A stretch of 64,000 nucleotides of DNA from Pseudoalteromonas galatheae (GTDB taxonomy: Bacteria; Pseudomonadota; Gammaproteobacteria; Enterobacterales; Alteromonadaceae), in assembly GCF_005886105.2 (NCBI RefSeq), contig NZ_PNCO02000001.1, positions 2,787,001 to 2,851,000 of the forward strand, read 5' to 3'. The notes beneath the pieces were generated by a model. The model was not told the origin of the DNA, made no database searches, and was given only the letters and a program-made list of their open reading frames with translations. Positions within the stretch are counted from its first letter, which is position 1. The number at the start of each line of letters is the position of its first letter. Shown here piece after piece: positions 17,245 to 25,729 of the stretch. The translations under genes and the position numbers were made by a program.

Positions 17245-18579
17245 ATGAAAAACACACTGATAAAAAATGCAATTGTGGTCAACGAGAATCAATCACAAGA
17301 ATGTGATGTACTTATCGTTGATAACAGAATAAACAAAATTGCAAGCTCAATAACTGCGCAGCCAAATGACAATATTGTGGATGCGACAGGTTATTTTCTA
17401 CTCCCTGGAATGATAGACGACCAAGTACATTTCCGTGAGCCCGGCTTAACACAGAAGGGGAATATAGCCTCAGAATCGAGAGCTGCTGTGGCAGGTGGTA
17501 TCACCAGCTATATGGAAATGCCAAACGTAAGCCCTGCGACTACAACCATTGAAGCTCTTGAACAGAAATACGCGATTGCGTCTAGAAGCTCGCTGGCAAA
17601 CTATAGTTTTTACTTAGGGGCAACCGAAGATAATTTAGAACAAATAAAACGTTTAGATGCGAAGAAGTACTGTGGTGTTAAAGTTTTTATGGGGGCATCA
17701 ACAGGCGATCTACTCGTTGAGCATCCACAAGCACTCGACGCAATTTTCAGAGAAAGTCCAACCCTAATTGTCACCCACTGTGAAGATGGAAGAGTGATTG
17801 AAAAGAATTTATCCATGTGCATCGGACGCAGTGGCAGTTTAACAATTCAAGATCACCCCATCATTCGTGACGTCGAAGCGTGTTATTCATCCTCTTCGTA
17901 CGCTGTATCTTTAGCGAAACAATATCGTAGCGATTTACATGTACTGCATATCACAACAGAAAAAGAATTGAGCTTATTCCCTTCAGGCGATATTCGCGAC
18001 AAACATATTACGGCAGAAGCATGTGTTCATCATTTGTGGTTCAGTCAAGAAGATTACGCACAGCAGGGTAACCTAATAAAATGCAACCCAGCGATTAAAG
18101 CGAAAAGCGATCGTGATGCTTTATTAGCAGCGGTACGAAATAATCAAATAGATATTATTGCTACTGATCACGCGCCTCATACTTGGCAAGAAAAGCAACT
18201 CCCCTACCAGCAAGCACCTGCGGGTTTGCCTTTAGTTGAACATGCATTGTTAAGCTTGCTCGACCATGTGCATCATCAGCGTTTATCTATAGAGCAGCTC
18301 GTTGAGAAGGTGGCACATAATCCAGCGTTAAGATATCACATTGTAGATAGAGGCTTTATTCGTGAAGGATACTATGCTGACTTGGTACTCGTGAACCCTC
18401 ATCACGAAACACCCACTTGCCATCAGAAAACACACTATCACTGTGGCTGGACCCCGTTCGACGGTCACCGTTTTTCAGCAAAAGTTTTAAAAACTTGGGT
18501 GAATGGCAGTCTCGTTTATGACGGCCAACAACCGCTTAATACACCCACAGCCGCTATGCCACTAATTTTTAATCGCTAG
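17245..18579 (+). CDS. pyrC: Dihydroorotase paralogue of a zinc-limitation operon
   Basis: This 444-residue amidohydrolase cyclises carbamoyl-aspartate to dihydroorotate in pyrimidine synthesis. The substrate motif HFREPGLTQKGNI and the carboxylysine in GVKVFMGAS are present, as are His in VTHCED and VLHITTEKE and Asp in IATDHAPH. In place of the usual HxH metal motif it reads DDQVHFREPG, so the first metal His is Gln. I recall the same variant in other dihydroorotases, for example in Bacteroidetes. Position between zur and folE2 suggests a Zn-sparing backup for housekeeping PyrC. Its TAG stop (18577-18579) lies inside the left end of an inserted MITE. Confidence 0.85.
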   Translation: MKNTLIKNAIVVNENQSQECDVLIVDNRINKIASSITAQPNDNIVDATGYFLLPGMIDDQVHFREPGLTQKGNIASESRAAVAGGITSYMEMPNVSPATTTIEALEQKYAIASRSSLANYSFYLGATEDNLEQIKRLDAKKYCGVKVFMGASTGDLLVEHPQALDAIFRESPTLIVTHCEDGRVIEKNLSMCIGRSGSLTIQDHPIIRDVEACYSSSSYAVSLAKQYRSDLHVLHITTEKELSLFPSGDIRDKHITAEACVHHLWFSQEDYAQQGNLIKCNPAIKAKSDRDALLAAVRNNQIDIIATDHAPHTWQEKQLPYQQAPAGLPLVEHALLSLLDHVHHQRLSIEQLVEKVAHNPALRYHIVDRGFIREGYYADLVLVNPHHETPTCHQKTHYHCGWTPFDGHRFSAKVLKTWVNGSLVYDGQQPLNTPTAAMPLIFNR

Positions 18580-18844
18580 GGCATGTTTACCTTTCAAGTT
18601 TGTTTTTGCAGCAGTTTGATTGGTATTTGTACAAGGCAGAGCCTGCGTAGCATAGTTATTCTACGTGAGTCAGGCGAGAACACAGTAGAAATGCTAATCA
18701 AGCGCTGCCCTTTGGGTTCACCTGAGTGCGCTTTGTTCATTGTTGCTCAACTTTTGCCTAGATTACTAGGCGGCAAGTCGAGCGTCGCGACCAAAACACA
18801 CTCAGGAGAACAAAAATCAAACAGCAAAGTTCAACAGGCCCTAG
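18576..18844 (+). mobile_element. 269-bp MITE-like element with CTAGGGC termini
   Basis: The element has imperfect terminal inverted repeats: CTAGGGCATGTTTACCTTT at the left, and the right end reads AAAGTTCAACAGGCCCTAG. The outer CTAG at both sides could be a target duplication, as in IS5-type YTAR targets. It has no transposase frame, and an internal hairpin (CGTAG..CTACG) is present. It lies exactly between the dihydroorotase coding sequence and folE2, supplying the stop codon of the former and ending 20 bp before the folE2 ATG. The open frame across it is a read-in extension of folE2 and not a real N-terminus. Confidence 0.8.
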
Positions 18845-18864
18845 AAACCTCGCCGGAAATAAAT

Positions 18865-19782
18865 ATGACAGTATCTTTACCTGATGTTGCCTCTGGGCAA
18901 CTTGCAACAACAGCCTTACCGCTAAAGTGGGTGGGTATGGAAAAAATTGCCATACCTTTAGAAGTGGAAATATCAAGCACTTCCAGCCAAAGAGTTAACG
19001 CTCTTGCAAATATTTTTGTTAGTCTTGATAAACCTGAGGCGAAAGGGATCCATATGTCCCGGTTATACATTCGCTTGAGAGAGATACTAAGTACGACTCC
19101 TTTGAATATTAAAACGATTGAAGCGTTATTAAAAGAGTCGGTTCAATCTCAACAAGGATTGAGCAAAGCAGCCAAGCTTGAGTTACAGTTTGAAGTAACC
19201 ATAGATAAACCAGCATTGTTGAGCGATCAATTCGGCTATCAAAGTTACCCTATCACGCTTAATTGTGAGTATATAAACTCAGAGCTTAGCTATGAGTTAT
19301 CACTTACTATTGCCTATTCAAGTACCTGCCCTTGTTCAGCGGCACTTTCTAGACAAGCATTAAGTGAAGAGATCGAAGAACAGTTTTCCCAACAGATGAT
19401 TTCAAAACACGAACTAATGACGTGGATAACCTCTCTACAAGGGAGCATTGCCACACCTCATAGCCAGCGCTCTTTCGCTTACGTAACGGTAAAACTAACT
19501 GAACGGACGTTGCCACTCATTCCAAGCCTTATAAAAGCGCTAGAACAAGCCATTGGCACGCCAGTTCAAACTGCGGTAAAACGTGAAGATGAACAAGCAT
19601 TTGCGAAGCTAAATGCAGAAAACCTAATGTTTTGTGAAGATGCCGCACGACGAGTCAAACAATTTTTAGAGCAAAACACACAGTTTGTTGATTATTGGTT
19701 CAAAATTGAACACCAAGAAAGTTTGCATGCTCACAATGCTGTCGCCATTGATAATAAGTTTCCGGCCCAAAAACTGACTTAA
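18865..19782 (+). CDS. folE2: GTP cyclohydrolase IB (zinc-independent)
   Basis: FolE2 converts GTP to dihydroneopterin triphosphate, the first step of folate synthesis, and can use Mn2+ or Fe2+ in place of the Zn2+ needed by FolE. The start at 18865 (MTVSLPDVASGQLATTALPLKWVGMEKI) gives 305 residues, the normal size. The frame to 18583 only adds translated MITE sequence. The signature SSTCPCSAALSRQALSEE holds the conserved active-site Cys. FolE2 is a well-known member of Zur regulons. The inserted element upstream may reduce co-transcription with zur, or provide a new promoter. Confidence 0.93.
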   Translation: MTVSLPDVASGQLATTALPLKWVGMEKIAIPLEVEISSTSSQRVNALANIFVSLDKPEAKGIHMSRLYIRLREILSTTPLNIKTIEALLKESVQSQQGLSKAAKLELQFEVTIDKPALLSDQFGYQSYPITLNCEYINSELSYELSLTIAYSSTCPCSAALSRQALSEEIEEQFSQQMISKHELMTWITSLQGSIATPHSQRSFAYVTVKLTERTLPLIPSLIKALEQAIGTPVQTAVKREDEQAFAKLNAENLMFCEDAARRVKQFLEQNTQFVDYWFKIEHQESLHAHNAVAIDNKFPAQKLT

Positions 19783-19899
19783 GAAACACTTATCTGCCTA
19801 AGATGCAAGAATCACGATACCGCCATTATTATGCGATAAAACACAACTAAAAATACACAATAGATACACTATAACATTACATCAAATATTGAGAAGTTT

Positions 19900-22050
19900 A
19901 TGAAAAAAACCATCATCGCCGTTACAATTTACTCCACGCTTTTTGTCTCTGGTTGTTCAAATTATACAACGGAGGTGGCATCTACCGTGCCTAAGAAAAG
20001 TGAATCAGTCCGTCACAATCCACTGTTCAAAGCCAGTACTTTAATCTATCAAACCCCAATGTTTGACCAGATCAAAGATGAACATTTTATGCCTGCATTT
20101 AAGCTGGGTATGGCAGAGCACCTCAAAGAAATCGAGCGTATTGCAACTAACCCTGCAGCGCCTACGTTTGAAAACACCTTAATTGCAATGGAAAAAAGTG
20201 GTGCACTGCTAAAGCGAACCAGTAGCGTGTTTTTTAACTTAATAGGCACAGATAGCTCAGTAAAGCGTCGTCAATTACAAAAAGAGCTAGCCCCAATGCT
20301 CGCAGAACACCGCGATAACATCAATTTGAACGCCGCATTATTTGACCGTATAAAGTCGCTTTATGATAATCGCAACACACTCGAACTGGACTCAGAATCA
20401 AAGCGTTTATTGGATGTTTACTACACCAACTTTGTGCGAGCTGGCGCAAAACTAAGTGCTGAAGATAAGGAGAAAATTCGCAAAATCAATGAAGAGCATT
20501 CCTCTCTGACTACCCAGTTTTCACAAAACCTATTAGCAGAAACGTCTGCCATATCAGTGATTGTTGATGATAAAGCCGCATTAGACGGTTTAACAGAAAG
20601 ACAAATTCTTGCCACTAAACGTGCGGCTGAAGCTGCAGGACATAAAGACAAGTACTTAATCGGTATTACCAACACCACTCGTCAACCTATTTTAGCGTCT
20701 TTAACCAACCGAGCACTTAGGCAACAGATTTGGCAAGCTTCTGCTTATCGTGCTCAGTCAGGTGATAATGACAACACTCAAATTATCATTCGGCTGGCAC
20801 AGCTAAGGGCCGAAAAAGCAGCGCTGTTAGGGTATAAAAGCTGGGCAGACTACGGCCTAGAAAAGCAAATGGCTGGAAACCCTAAAGCAGTTTACAACAT
20901 GCTTGGCAGCATGGTGCCGGCCGTTGTTTCCAACGTGGAAAAGGAAGCAGCAGATATTAAAACGCTTATTCAAAGCGAAGGGCACTCGTTCGACATCAAA
21001 CCTTGGGACTGGGCATACTACGCTGAAAAAGTTCGTCAATCTCGTTATGATCTGGACGAAACAGAAGTGAAAAAGTACTTCGAATTTAATAACGTCTTAG
21101 AAAATGGTGTTTTTTATACCATGAATAAGCTGTACGGCGTAAGTTTCAAAGCTCGCCCTGACTTACCTGTGTATCATCCAGATGTTAAGGCTTATGAACT
21201 GTTCGATAACAATGGTGAAAGCCTCGCGATATTCTTTGCCGACTATTTTGCAAGAGAAGGTAAACGTGGTGGAGCTTGGATGAATTCATTTGTAGGGCAA
21301 TCTAAGTTATTAAACCAAAAGCCTGTGGTTATCAATGTCATGAATATTGCAAAGGCACCTGATGGTGAACCAACCTTTGTGAGCTACAGTGAAGTGACAA
21401 CTATGTTTCACGAAATGGGACATGGCTTACATGGGATGTTTTCTGACGTAAAATATCCGAGTCTTGCTGGAACCGCTGTTTCTCGTGATTTTGTTGAGTT
21501 TCCCTCAACCTTTGAGGAAGACTGGGCTGCACACCCTGAAGTTATCAGTAACTATGCAAAGCATTACCAAACCGGGGAGCCTATCCCAAAAACACTGCTT
21601 GATAAAGTGATCCGCTCACGAACTTTTAATATGGGCTACGATACATTGGAGTACATGGCATCTGCGCTCTTAGATATGGAGTGGCATACAATTTCACCTG
21701 AGCATGCACCCACTGATATCAATGAATTTGAACAAGCGGCACTGAAGAAGCATGGAGTCGCCCTCGATTACGTTCCACCGCGTTATAAATCAGCATTTTT
21801 TGCGCACTCTATGGGAGGCGGCTATTCTGCTGGTTACTATGCTTATATGTGGAGTGAAATATTAGCAGCCGACGCCTATGCATACGTGCAAAAGCTCGGT
21901 GGACTTAAACTTGAAAATGGCGAAAAATATCGTAAACATATTTTATCGGTTGGTAACTCAAGACCTGTAATGGACTCTTACAAAGCATTCCGCGGAAAAG
22001 AGCCAACGACTGAAGCGCTATTAAAACGCAGAGGACTAGCCCCTAAATAA
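19900..22050 (+). CDS. dcp: M3 family metallopeptidase, lipoprotein (Dcp-like)
   Basis: This 716-residue zinc peptidase of the thimet/Dcp family removes dipeptides from or cleaves short peptides. The HExxH motif is H504-EMG-H508, followed by the third ligand region SRDFVEFPSTFEEDW and the substrate-binding HSMGGGYSAGYYAYMWSE. The N-terminus is a lipoprotein signal with lipobox VSGC (Cys19), so it is membrane-anchored, probably in the periplasm. It is followed by a strong terminator, so it is monocistronic. Peptidyl-dipeptidase is the likeliest activity, with oligopeptidase A as the alternative. Confidence 0.92.
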   Translation: MKKTIIAVTIYSTLFVSGCSNYTTEVASTVPKKSESVRHNPLFKASTLIYQTPMFDQIKDEHFMPAFKLGMAEHLKEIERIATNPAAPTFENTLIAMEKSGALLKRTSSVFFNLIGTDSSVKRRQLQKELAPMLAEHRDNINLNAALFDRIKSLYDNRNTLELDSESKRLLDVYYTNFVRAGAKLSAEDKEKIRKINEEHSSLTTQFSQNLLAETSAISVIVDDKAALDGLTERQILATKRAAEAAGHKDKYLIGITNTTRQPILASLTNRALRQQIWQASAYRAQSGDNDNTQIIIRLAQLRAEKAALLGYKSWADYGLEKQMAGNPKAVYNMLGSMVPAVVSNVEKEAADIKTLIQSEGHSFDIKPWDWAYYAEKVRQSRYDLDETEVKKYFEFNNVLENGVFYTMNKLYGVSFKARPDLPVYHPDVKAYELFDNNGESLAIFFADYFAREGKRGGAWMNSFVGQSKLLNQKPVVINVMNIAKAPDGEPTFVSYSEVTTMFHEMGHGLHGMFSDVKYPSLAGTAVSRDFVEFPSTFEEDWAAHPEVISNYAKHYQTGEPIPKTLLDKVIRSRTFNMGYDTLEYMASALLDMEWHTISPEHAPTDINEFEQAALKKHGVALDYVPPRYKSAFFAHSMGGGYSAGYYAYMWSEILAADAYAYVQKLGGLKLENGEKYRKHILSVGNSRPVMDSYKAFRGKEPTTEALLKRRGLAPK

Positions 22051-22070
22051 CCATTTAGTTTACCCAGCCA

Positions 22071-22098
22071 AAAAGGGAAGCTGCTATGCTTCCCTTTT
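22071..22098 (+). terminator. Intrinsic terminator after dcp
   Basis: A perfect 11-bp stem (AAAAGGGAAGC/GCTTCCCTTTT) has a 6-nt loop and lies 20 bp past the dcp stop, with Ts in the 3' arm. Confidence 0.88.
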
Positions 22099-22107
22099 AT
22101 CAATCTT

Positions 22108-22317
22108 ATACCAGTTGTATTAAGTAAATGATCTATCTTGAAGCGGGAAAATAGCTTTAGTAGCACCGCTCTCGCGTCCTGCTACCGCTAAGGTACCTAT
22201 ATCCATATAGGCAAGGCAAAAATTTTGCTATTTAGTTGTTCTAAATGAGAAATTTTTAACGAAGCTAATATGCTATTTCACCCTTCAAATTGATTAGAGA
22301 ATTAATTCAATTGGTAT
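22108..22317 (+). mobile_element. ATACCAATTG-family MITE-like element, copy A
   Basis: This 210-bp element has inverted ends ATACCAGTTG and CAATTGGTAT. The core CTATTTAGTTGTTCTAAATG is shared with copy C (61416-61577) and, in reverse, largely with copy B (50707-50867). No coding frame is present. Its right end touches the stop codon of the M17 peptidase gene (TAA on the minus strand, 22317-22319). Confidence 0.8.
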
Positions 22318-23849
22318 TAAATACAATACCGAGCAAACAAACTTGCAACGGTTGCAGCGGTTGGTTTGCCATGTTGCCAATCGCCACCTTCAACACCGCT
22401 ACCTGCAATATCCATATGTACATACGGAATTGGCAACTCAGCATTACAACCATGCTTGTCTAAACCACCAACAATTGCCAAAAATGCCATTGGGAATTGG
22501 TGACCACGAGCGGTAACCGCCGATGGAGCGTTGTTGCTCGATAGCACATCATCCGCAAGGGTGCGTGGTTTTACAAAGTCATAGTCTTCGCGTCGGCTAC
22601 GCGACACTTCCGCGCAGTCAGCCCATAAGTCGCCCATATCTGCAATCTTGCGAGATACTTGCGCTGCTCGTGCAGGACCATTCTCAACGTAAGCACTGTA
22701 AGGACCCATAGCGCGCGCCGCATGACCTGTCAGTGTTGCAACCGTAAAGATCTCAGGGTTTTTCTCACCCAGAGCTAAGTCTTTCGCTTCGCTGAGTAAA
22801 TCCCCCATCGCCAAGCGACCTTCCGCATCGGTGTTACCAATACGAACACGAACCCCTTCCCTGCTCTCAATGATTTCATCCGGCACGAAACAGTCAGAAC
22901 CAATCGAGTTACGAACCACGGCAAGGTAAGCAATAACCTTAACGCCTTTTGGCTGATACTTGGCAACCGCTTCCATAAAACCAACCACTGAAGCCGCACC
23001 ACCTTTATCTCGGCTCATGCCCGCCATAAAGCCACCTACTTTAAGGTCGGCACCACCGGTATCGTAAACAAGACCTTTACCAACAAAAATAAGAGTACGC
23101 TCAACATCACCTTCAGGCTCGTATGCCATTTTTACAACACGAGGGTGATGGCGTTCAACGGCGTAAGAGGCACGCGCCACCGTGCTTAAAAGTGGATACT
23201 GCTCATCCATAATTTTACGATCAGCGATAACTTCAACGCTTACCGCTGAACCTTGGAACAGCTCAACGCAGTAGTCAGCAAAACGAGGCGGTGCCATGCG
23301 CTCAGGTTCTGTACCACACAGATCACGCGCAGCATATTGGCCTGCAGCGATTGCGCTTAGTTGATCGCAGCATTGTGCTGACGCTTCAAAAACATAAATC
23401 GCTTCGATTGGTTCAATCGCTTCGCCACGGTACTCACGTGCCTCTAATGGCTGCCATAAGCCTTGGCATGCACCTAAAAAGCTTACAGCACGCGCATTTT
23501 CGTAACGATCATCGGCAGGCACATTAACAACAGCAAGCACAGGTTTTACCGCACCAGCCGCTTTCGCTTCTAAAATACCAGCCTTTGCCGCTTCAAAATA
23601 ACGACGAACGTCATCGTAATCTCTGTCTAGTGATCCGGTTGGCGCAATCACCAAACGCTTGCCAGGTACTTTGTCCGAAACAAGCAGGCTTGCCTTTTGT
23701 GCAATGCGTGCATCAACGGCTAAAAATGGCGCAGCAACTTCATCAAGCTGTGCACTGCCGAGATTTTGGATATCATGAGTAACAACAACGATAGCATCTG
23801 CATCGCTTTCAAATAGGGTGTTACAAGGTAATGCGATTGGAAAAGACAT
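22317..23849 (-). CDS. M17 family leucyl aminopeptidase-like protein
   Basis: This 510-residue cytosolic metallo-aminopeptidase has the signature NTDAEGRLAM and the metal-binding region VGKGLVYDTGGADLKVGGFMAGMSRDKGG in the C-terminal half. The N-terminal half is a macro-like regulatory domain. It is diverged from E. coli PepA (SRDKGGAA in place of the usual SKDMGGAA block), so it may be one of several M17 paralogues. Its RBS lies in a hairpin that abuts the ATG. Its stop codon overlaps the end of an inserted MITE. The cstA-family gene lies upstream on the same strand. Confidence 0.88.
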   Translation of the reverse strand: MSFPIALPCNTLFESDADAIVVVTHDIQNLGSAQLDEVAAPFLAVDARIAQKASLLVSDKVPGKRLVIAPTGSLDRDYDDVRRYFEAAKAGILEAKAAGAVKPVLAVVNVPADDRYENARAVSFLGACQGLWQPLEAREYRGEAIEPIEAIYVFEASAQCCDQLSAIAAGQYAARDLCGTEPERMAPPRFADYCVELFQGSAVSVEVIADRKIMDEQYPLLSTVARASYAVERHHPRVVKMAYEPEGDVERTLIFVGKGLVYDTGGADLKVGGFMAGMSRDKGGAASVVGFMEAVAKYQPKGVKVIAYLAVVRNSIGSDCFVPDEIIESREGVRVRIGNTDAEGRLAMGDLLSEAKDLALGEKNPEIFTVATLTGHAARAMGPYSAYVENGPARAAQVSRKIADMGDLWADCAEVSRSRREDYDFVKPRTLADDVLSSNNAPSAVTARGHQFPMAFLAIVGGLDKHGCNAELPIPYVHMDIAGSGVEGGDWQHGKPTAATVASLFARYCI

Positions 23850-23854
23850 AAAAA

Positions 23855-23884
23855 CGGCCCTTTTCTATATTAGAATTAGGGCCG
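23855..23884 (-). terminator. Terminator-like hairpin overlapping the M17 peptidase RBS
   Basis: On the minus strand CGGCCCT...AGGGCCG forms a stem with an extra inner TTCTA/TAGAA pairing, then TTTTT directly joined to the ATG at 23849. The 3' arm contains AAAGGG, the only good Shine-Dalgarno. It can terminate transcription from the cstA-family gene or sequester the start site. Confidence 0.72.
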
Positions 23885-23918
23885 ACTATAGGTGATTTGT
23901 GGTCAAGTTCCAAGGGAA

Positions 23919-25604
23919 CTACGACATATCACGGGCTTCATCTGGTTTCGCTTTGGTTTTGCTGATCACAGACCAAGCTTCTAACATGACTAAAATACTG
24001 ACCACTAGCACGATAACGTCAAGCACAACCAACAACCAATTGCCTTTTTGATAGTATTCACCTAGCTTGATCACACCAGCAAAAAACGCCATTACCAGTA
24101 CAAACACCATAGGGATCAAGGTGTACTTAGCAGGACGACCTAGTTTGATAAGGTATACTGAGATAACCAACAAAGTTAAGCTTGCCAAGATTTGGTTGGT
24201 TGAACCAAACAGCGGCCAAATTACCATGCCACCGCTACCTGAAGCACCACCAGCACCAAAGGCAAGTAACAAGCAGCATCCTACAGCAAATAAGGTTGCG
24301 ACAATACCGTTATTGAGTAGTTTGATATTATAAATTTCACCCCACTCTTGAATAATATAACGCTGAAGTCTAACGCCAGAATCCATAGTGGTGCCTGCAA
24401 AAAGTACAACCATAACGGCAAGTAAGGTTGATGCGATTTCAACTGGTAGTCCCCAACCTGTGCTGATAAGGTTTGAACCCCCATTAATAAAGGCTGATAC
24501 GCTACCGGCACCAAGATGACTATAAATTTCGTGCCACTCTTCTGGCGATACTGCGAGCATCACACCACTTACGGCGACCAACGTAATAAGTGCTAATGAG
24601 CCTTCACCAACTGCACCTAAGTAGCCGACAAAACGGCCGTCTTTTTCTTTATCTAGTTGTTTAGAACTCGTTCCCGACGAAACAATACCGTGGAAACCAG
24701 ATACCGCACCACAGGCAATCGTTACGAATAATAGCGGGATAATACTTGGGGTATTCTCCACGGTTTGGGTATTAAATGCAGGCGCGGTGATATCTGGCAT
24801 CACTACAAATACCGCACCGTATAATAAAACCAAACCAACCAGTAACTGCATACCATTAATAAAATCACGAGGTTGTAATAGCATCCAAACTGGCAGCAAT
24901 GACGCCACGGCAGCATAGATAAACAGAATGATGATCCAATTAGCTTTATCACTTAGACCGAACATTTCGGTTGGTAAGGTAATCGGCATACTACTGCCCA
25001 TATAAATGGTCGCGTAGAGCACAATAACCCCGATAATACAGAGCGGTACTAGCGGCACTTTTCGTTTAAGCAATTGACCGATGATAAGTGCCACGACAAT
25101 AGCAGACCAAGCAGGGAATACCGCATTTGGGTTGCCCACGAAGGAGTTTGCGATCACCACGCCGAACACGGCATTCACCATGAGCAGCACAAGGAAGACC
25201 ACAATCATAAACAATGAACGAGTGCGCTTGCCAATTACGCTTTCAGACAAAGCGCCCATCGACTTACCTTTATGGCGAGCACTTGCCCATAGCGCGCCCA
25301 TATCATGGACACCCGCAAAAAATATAGTGCCAAATACCACCCAAAGTACCGCAGGCACCCAGCCCCAATACACGGCGATAGCAGGACCAACAATTGGTGC
25401 AGCACCTGCGACTGAAGTAAAGTGATGCCCCCACAATACCACTTTGTTAGTGGGAACATAATCTACGCCGTCCTCAAGTTCATGAGCCGGCGTGACAAAG
25501 TTGTCATCCATTTTAAATATTTTTTCAGCAATAAATTTGGAATAGACAAACCATCCAAATAACATCCCTATGATGCCGAAGAGTACGATCATTATGGATT
25601 GCAT
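23919..25604 (-). CDS. CstA-family carbon starvation transporter
   Basis: This 561-residue membrane protein has about 15 helices. CstA hallmarks are KVVLWGHHFTSVAGAAPIVGPAIAVYWGW near residue 55, VHDMGALWASARHKGKSMG, GAVSGFHGIVSSGTSSKQ and GTTMDSGVRLQRYIIQEWGE. CstA/BtsT proteins import pyruvate or peptides on carbon limitation. This is the shorter family form (E. coli CstA is about 700 residues). No small CstX/YjiX partner gene is seen next to it. The substrate cannot be read from sequence. Confidence 0.88.
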   Translation of the reverse strand: MQSIMIVLFGIIGMLFGWFVYSKFIAEKIFKMDDNFVTPAHELEDGVDYVPTNKVVLWGHHFTSVAGAAPIVGPAIAVYWGWVPAVLWVVFGTIFFAGVHDMGALWASARHKGKSMGALSESVIGKRTRSLFMIVVFLVLLMVNAVFGVVIANSFVGNPNAVFPAWSAIVVALIIGQLLKRKVPLVPLCIIGVIVLYATIYMGSSMPITLPTEMFGLSDKANWIIILFIYAAVASLLPVWMLLQPRDFINGMQLLVGLVLLYGAVFVVMPDITAPAFNTQTVENTPSIIPLLFVTIACGAVSGFHGIVSSGTSSKQLDKEKDGRFVGYLGAVGEGSLALITLVAVSGVMLAVSPEEWHEIYSHLGAGSVSAFINGGSNLISTGWGLPVEIASTLLAVMVVLFAGTTMDSGVRLQRYIIQEWGEIYNIKLLNNGIVATLFAVGCCLLLAFGAGGASGSGGMVIWPLFGSTNQILASLTLLVISVYLIKLGRPAKYTLIPMVFVLVMAFFAGVIKLGEYYQKGNWLLVVLDVIVLVVSILVMLEAWSVISKTKAKPDEARDMS

Positions 25605-25729
25605 AATGCTTACCTCTTGTTGTTGTTTTAATTACACGCAGTTGGCGTGATTAGTTTGTTGCACGACAACTTCGAAGCTAGCACAAAATAAACTAATTGC
25701 AGTTATCTTTTAGTCTAGGTAGGTCAGAA

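Noticed and set aside
18583..18864. N-terminal extension of FolE2
   Set aside because: These 94 codons translate the inserted MITE; the normal FolE2 N-terminus begins at 18865.
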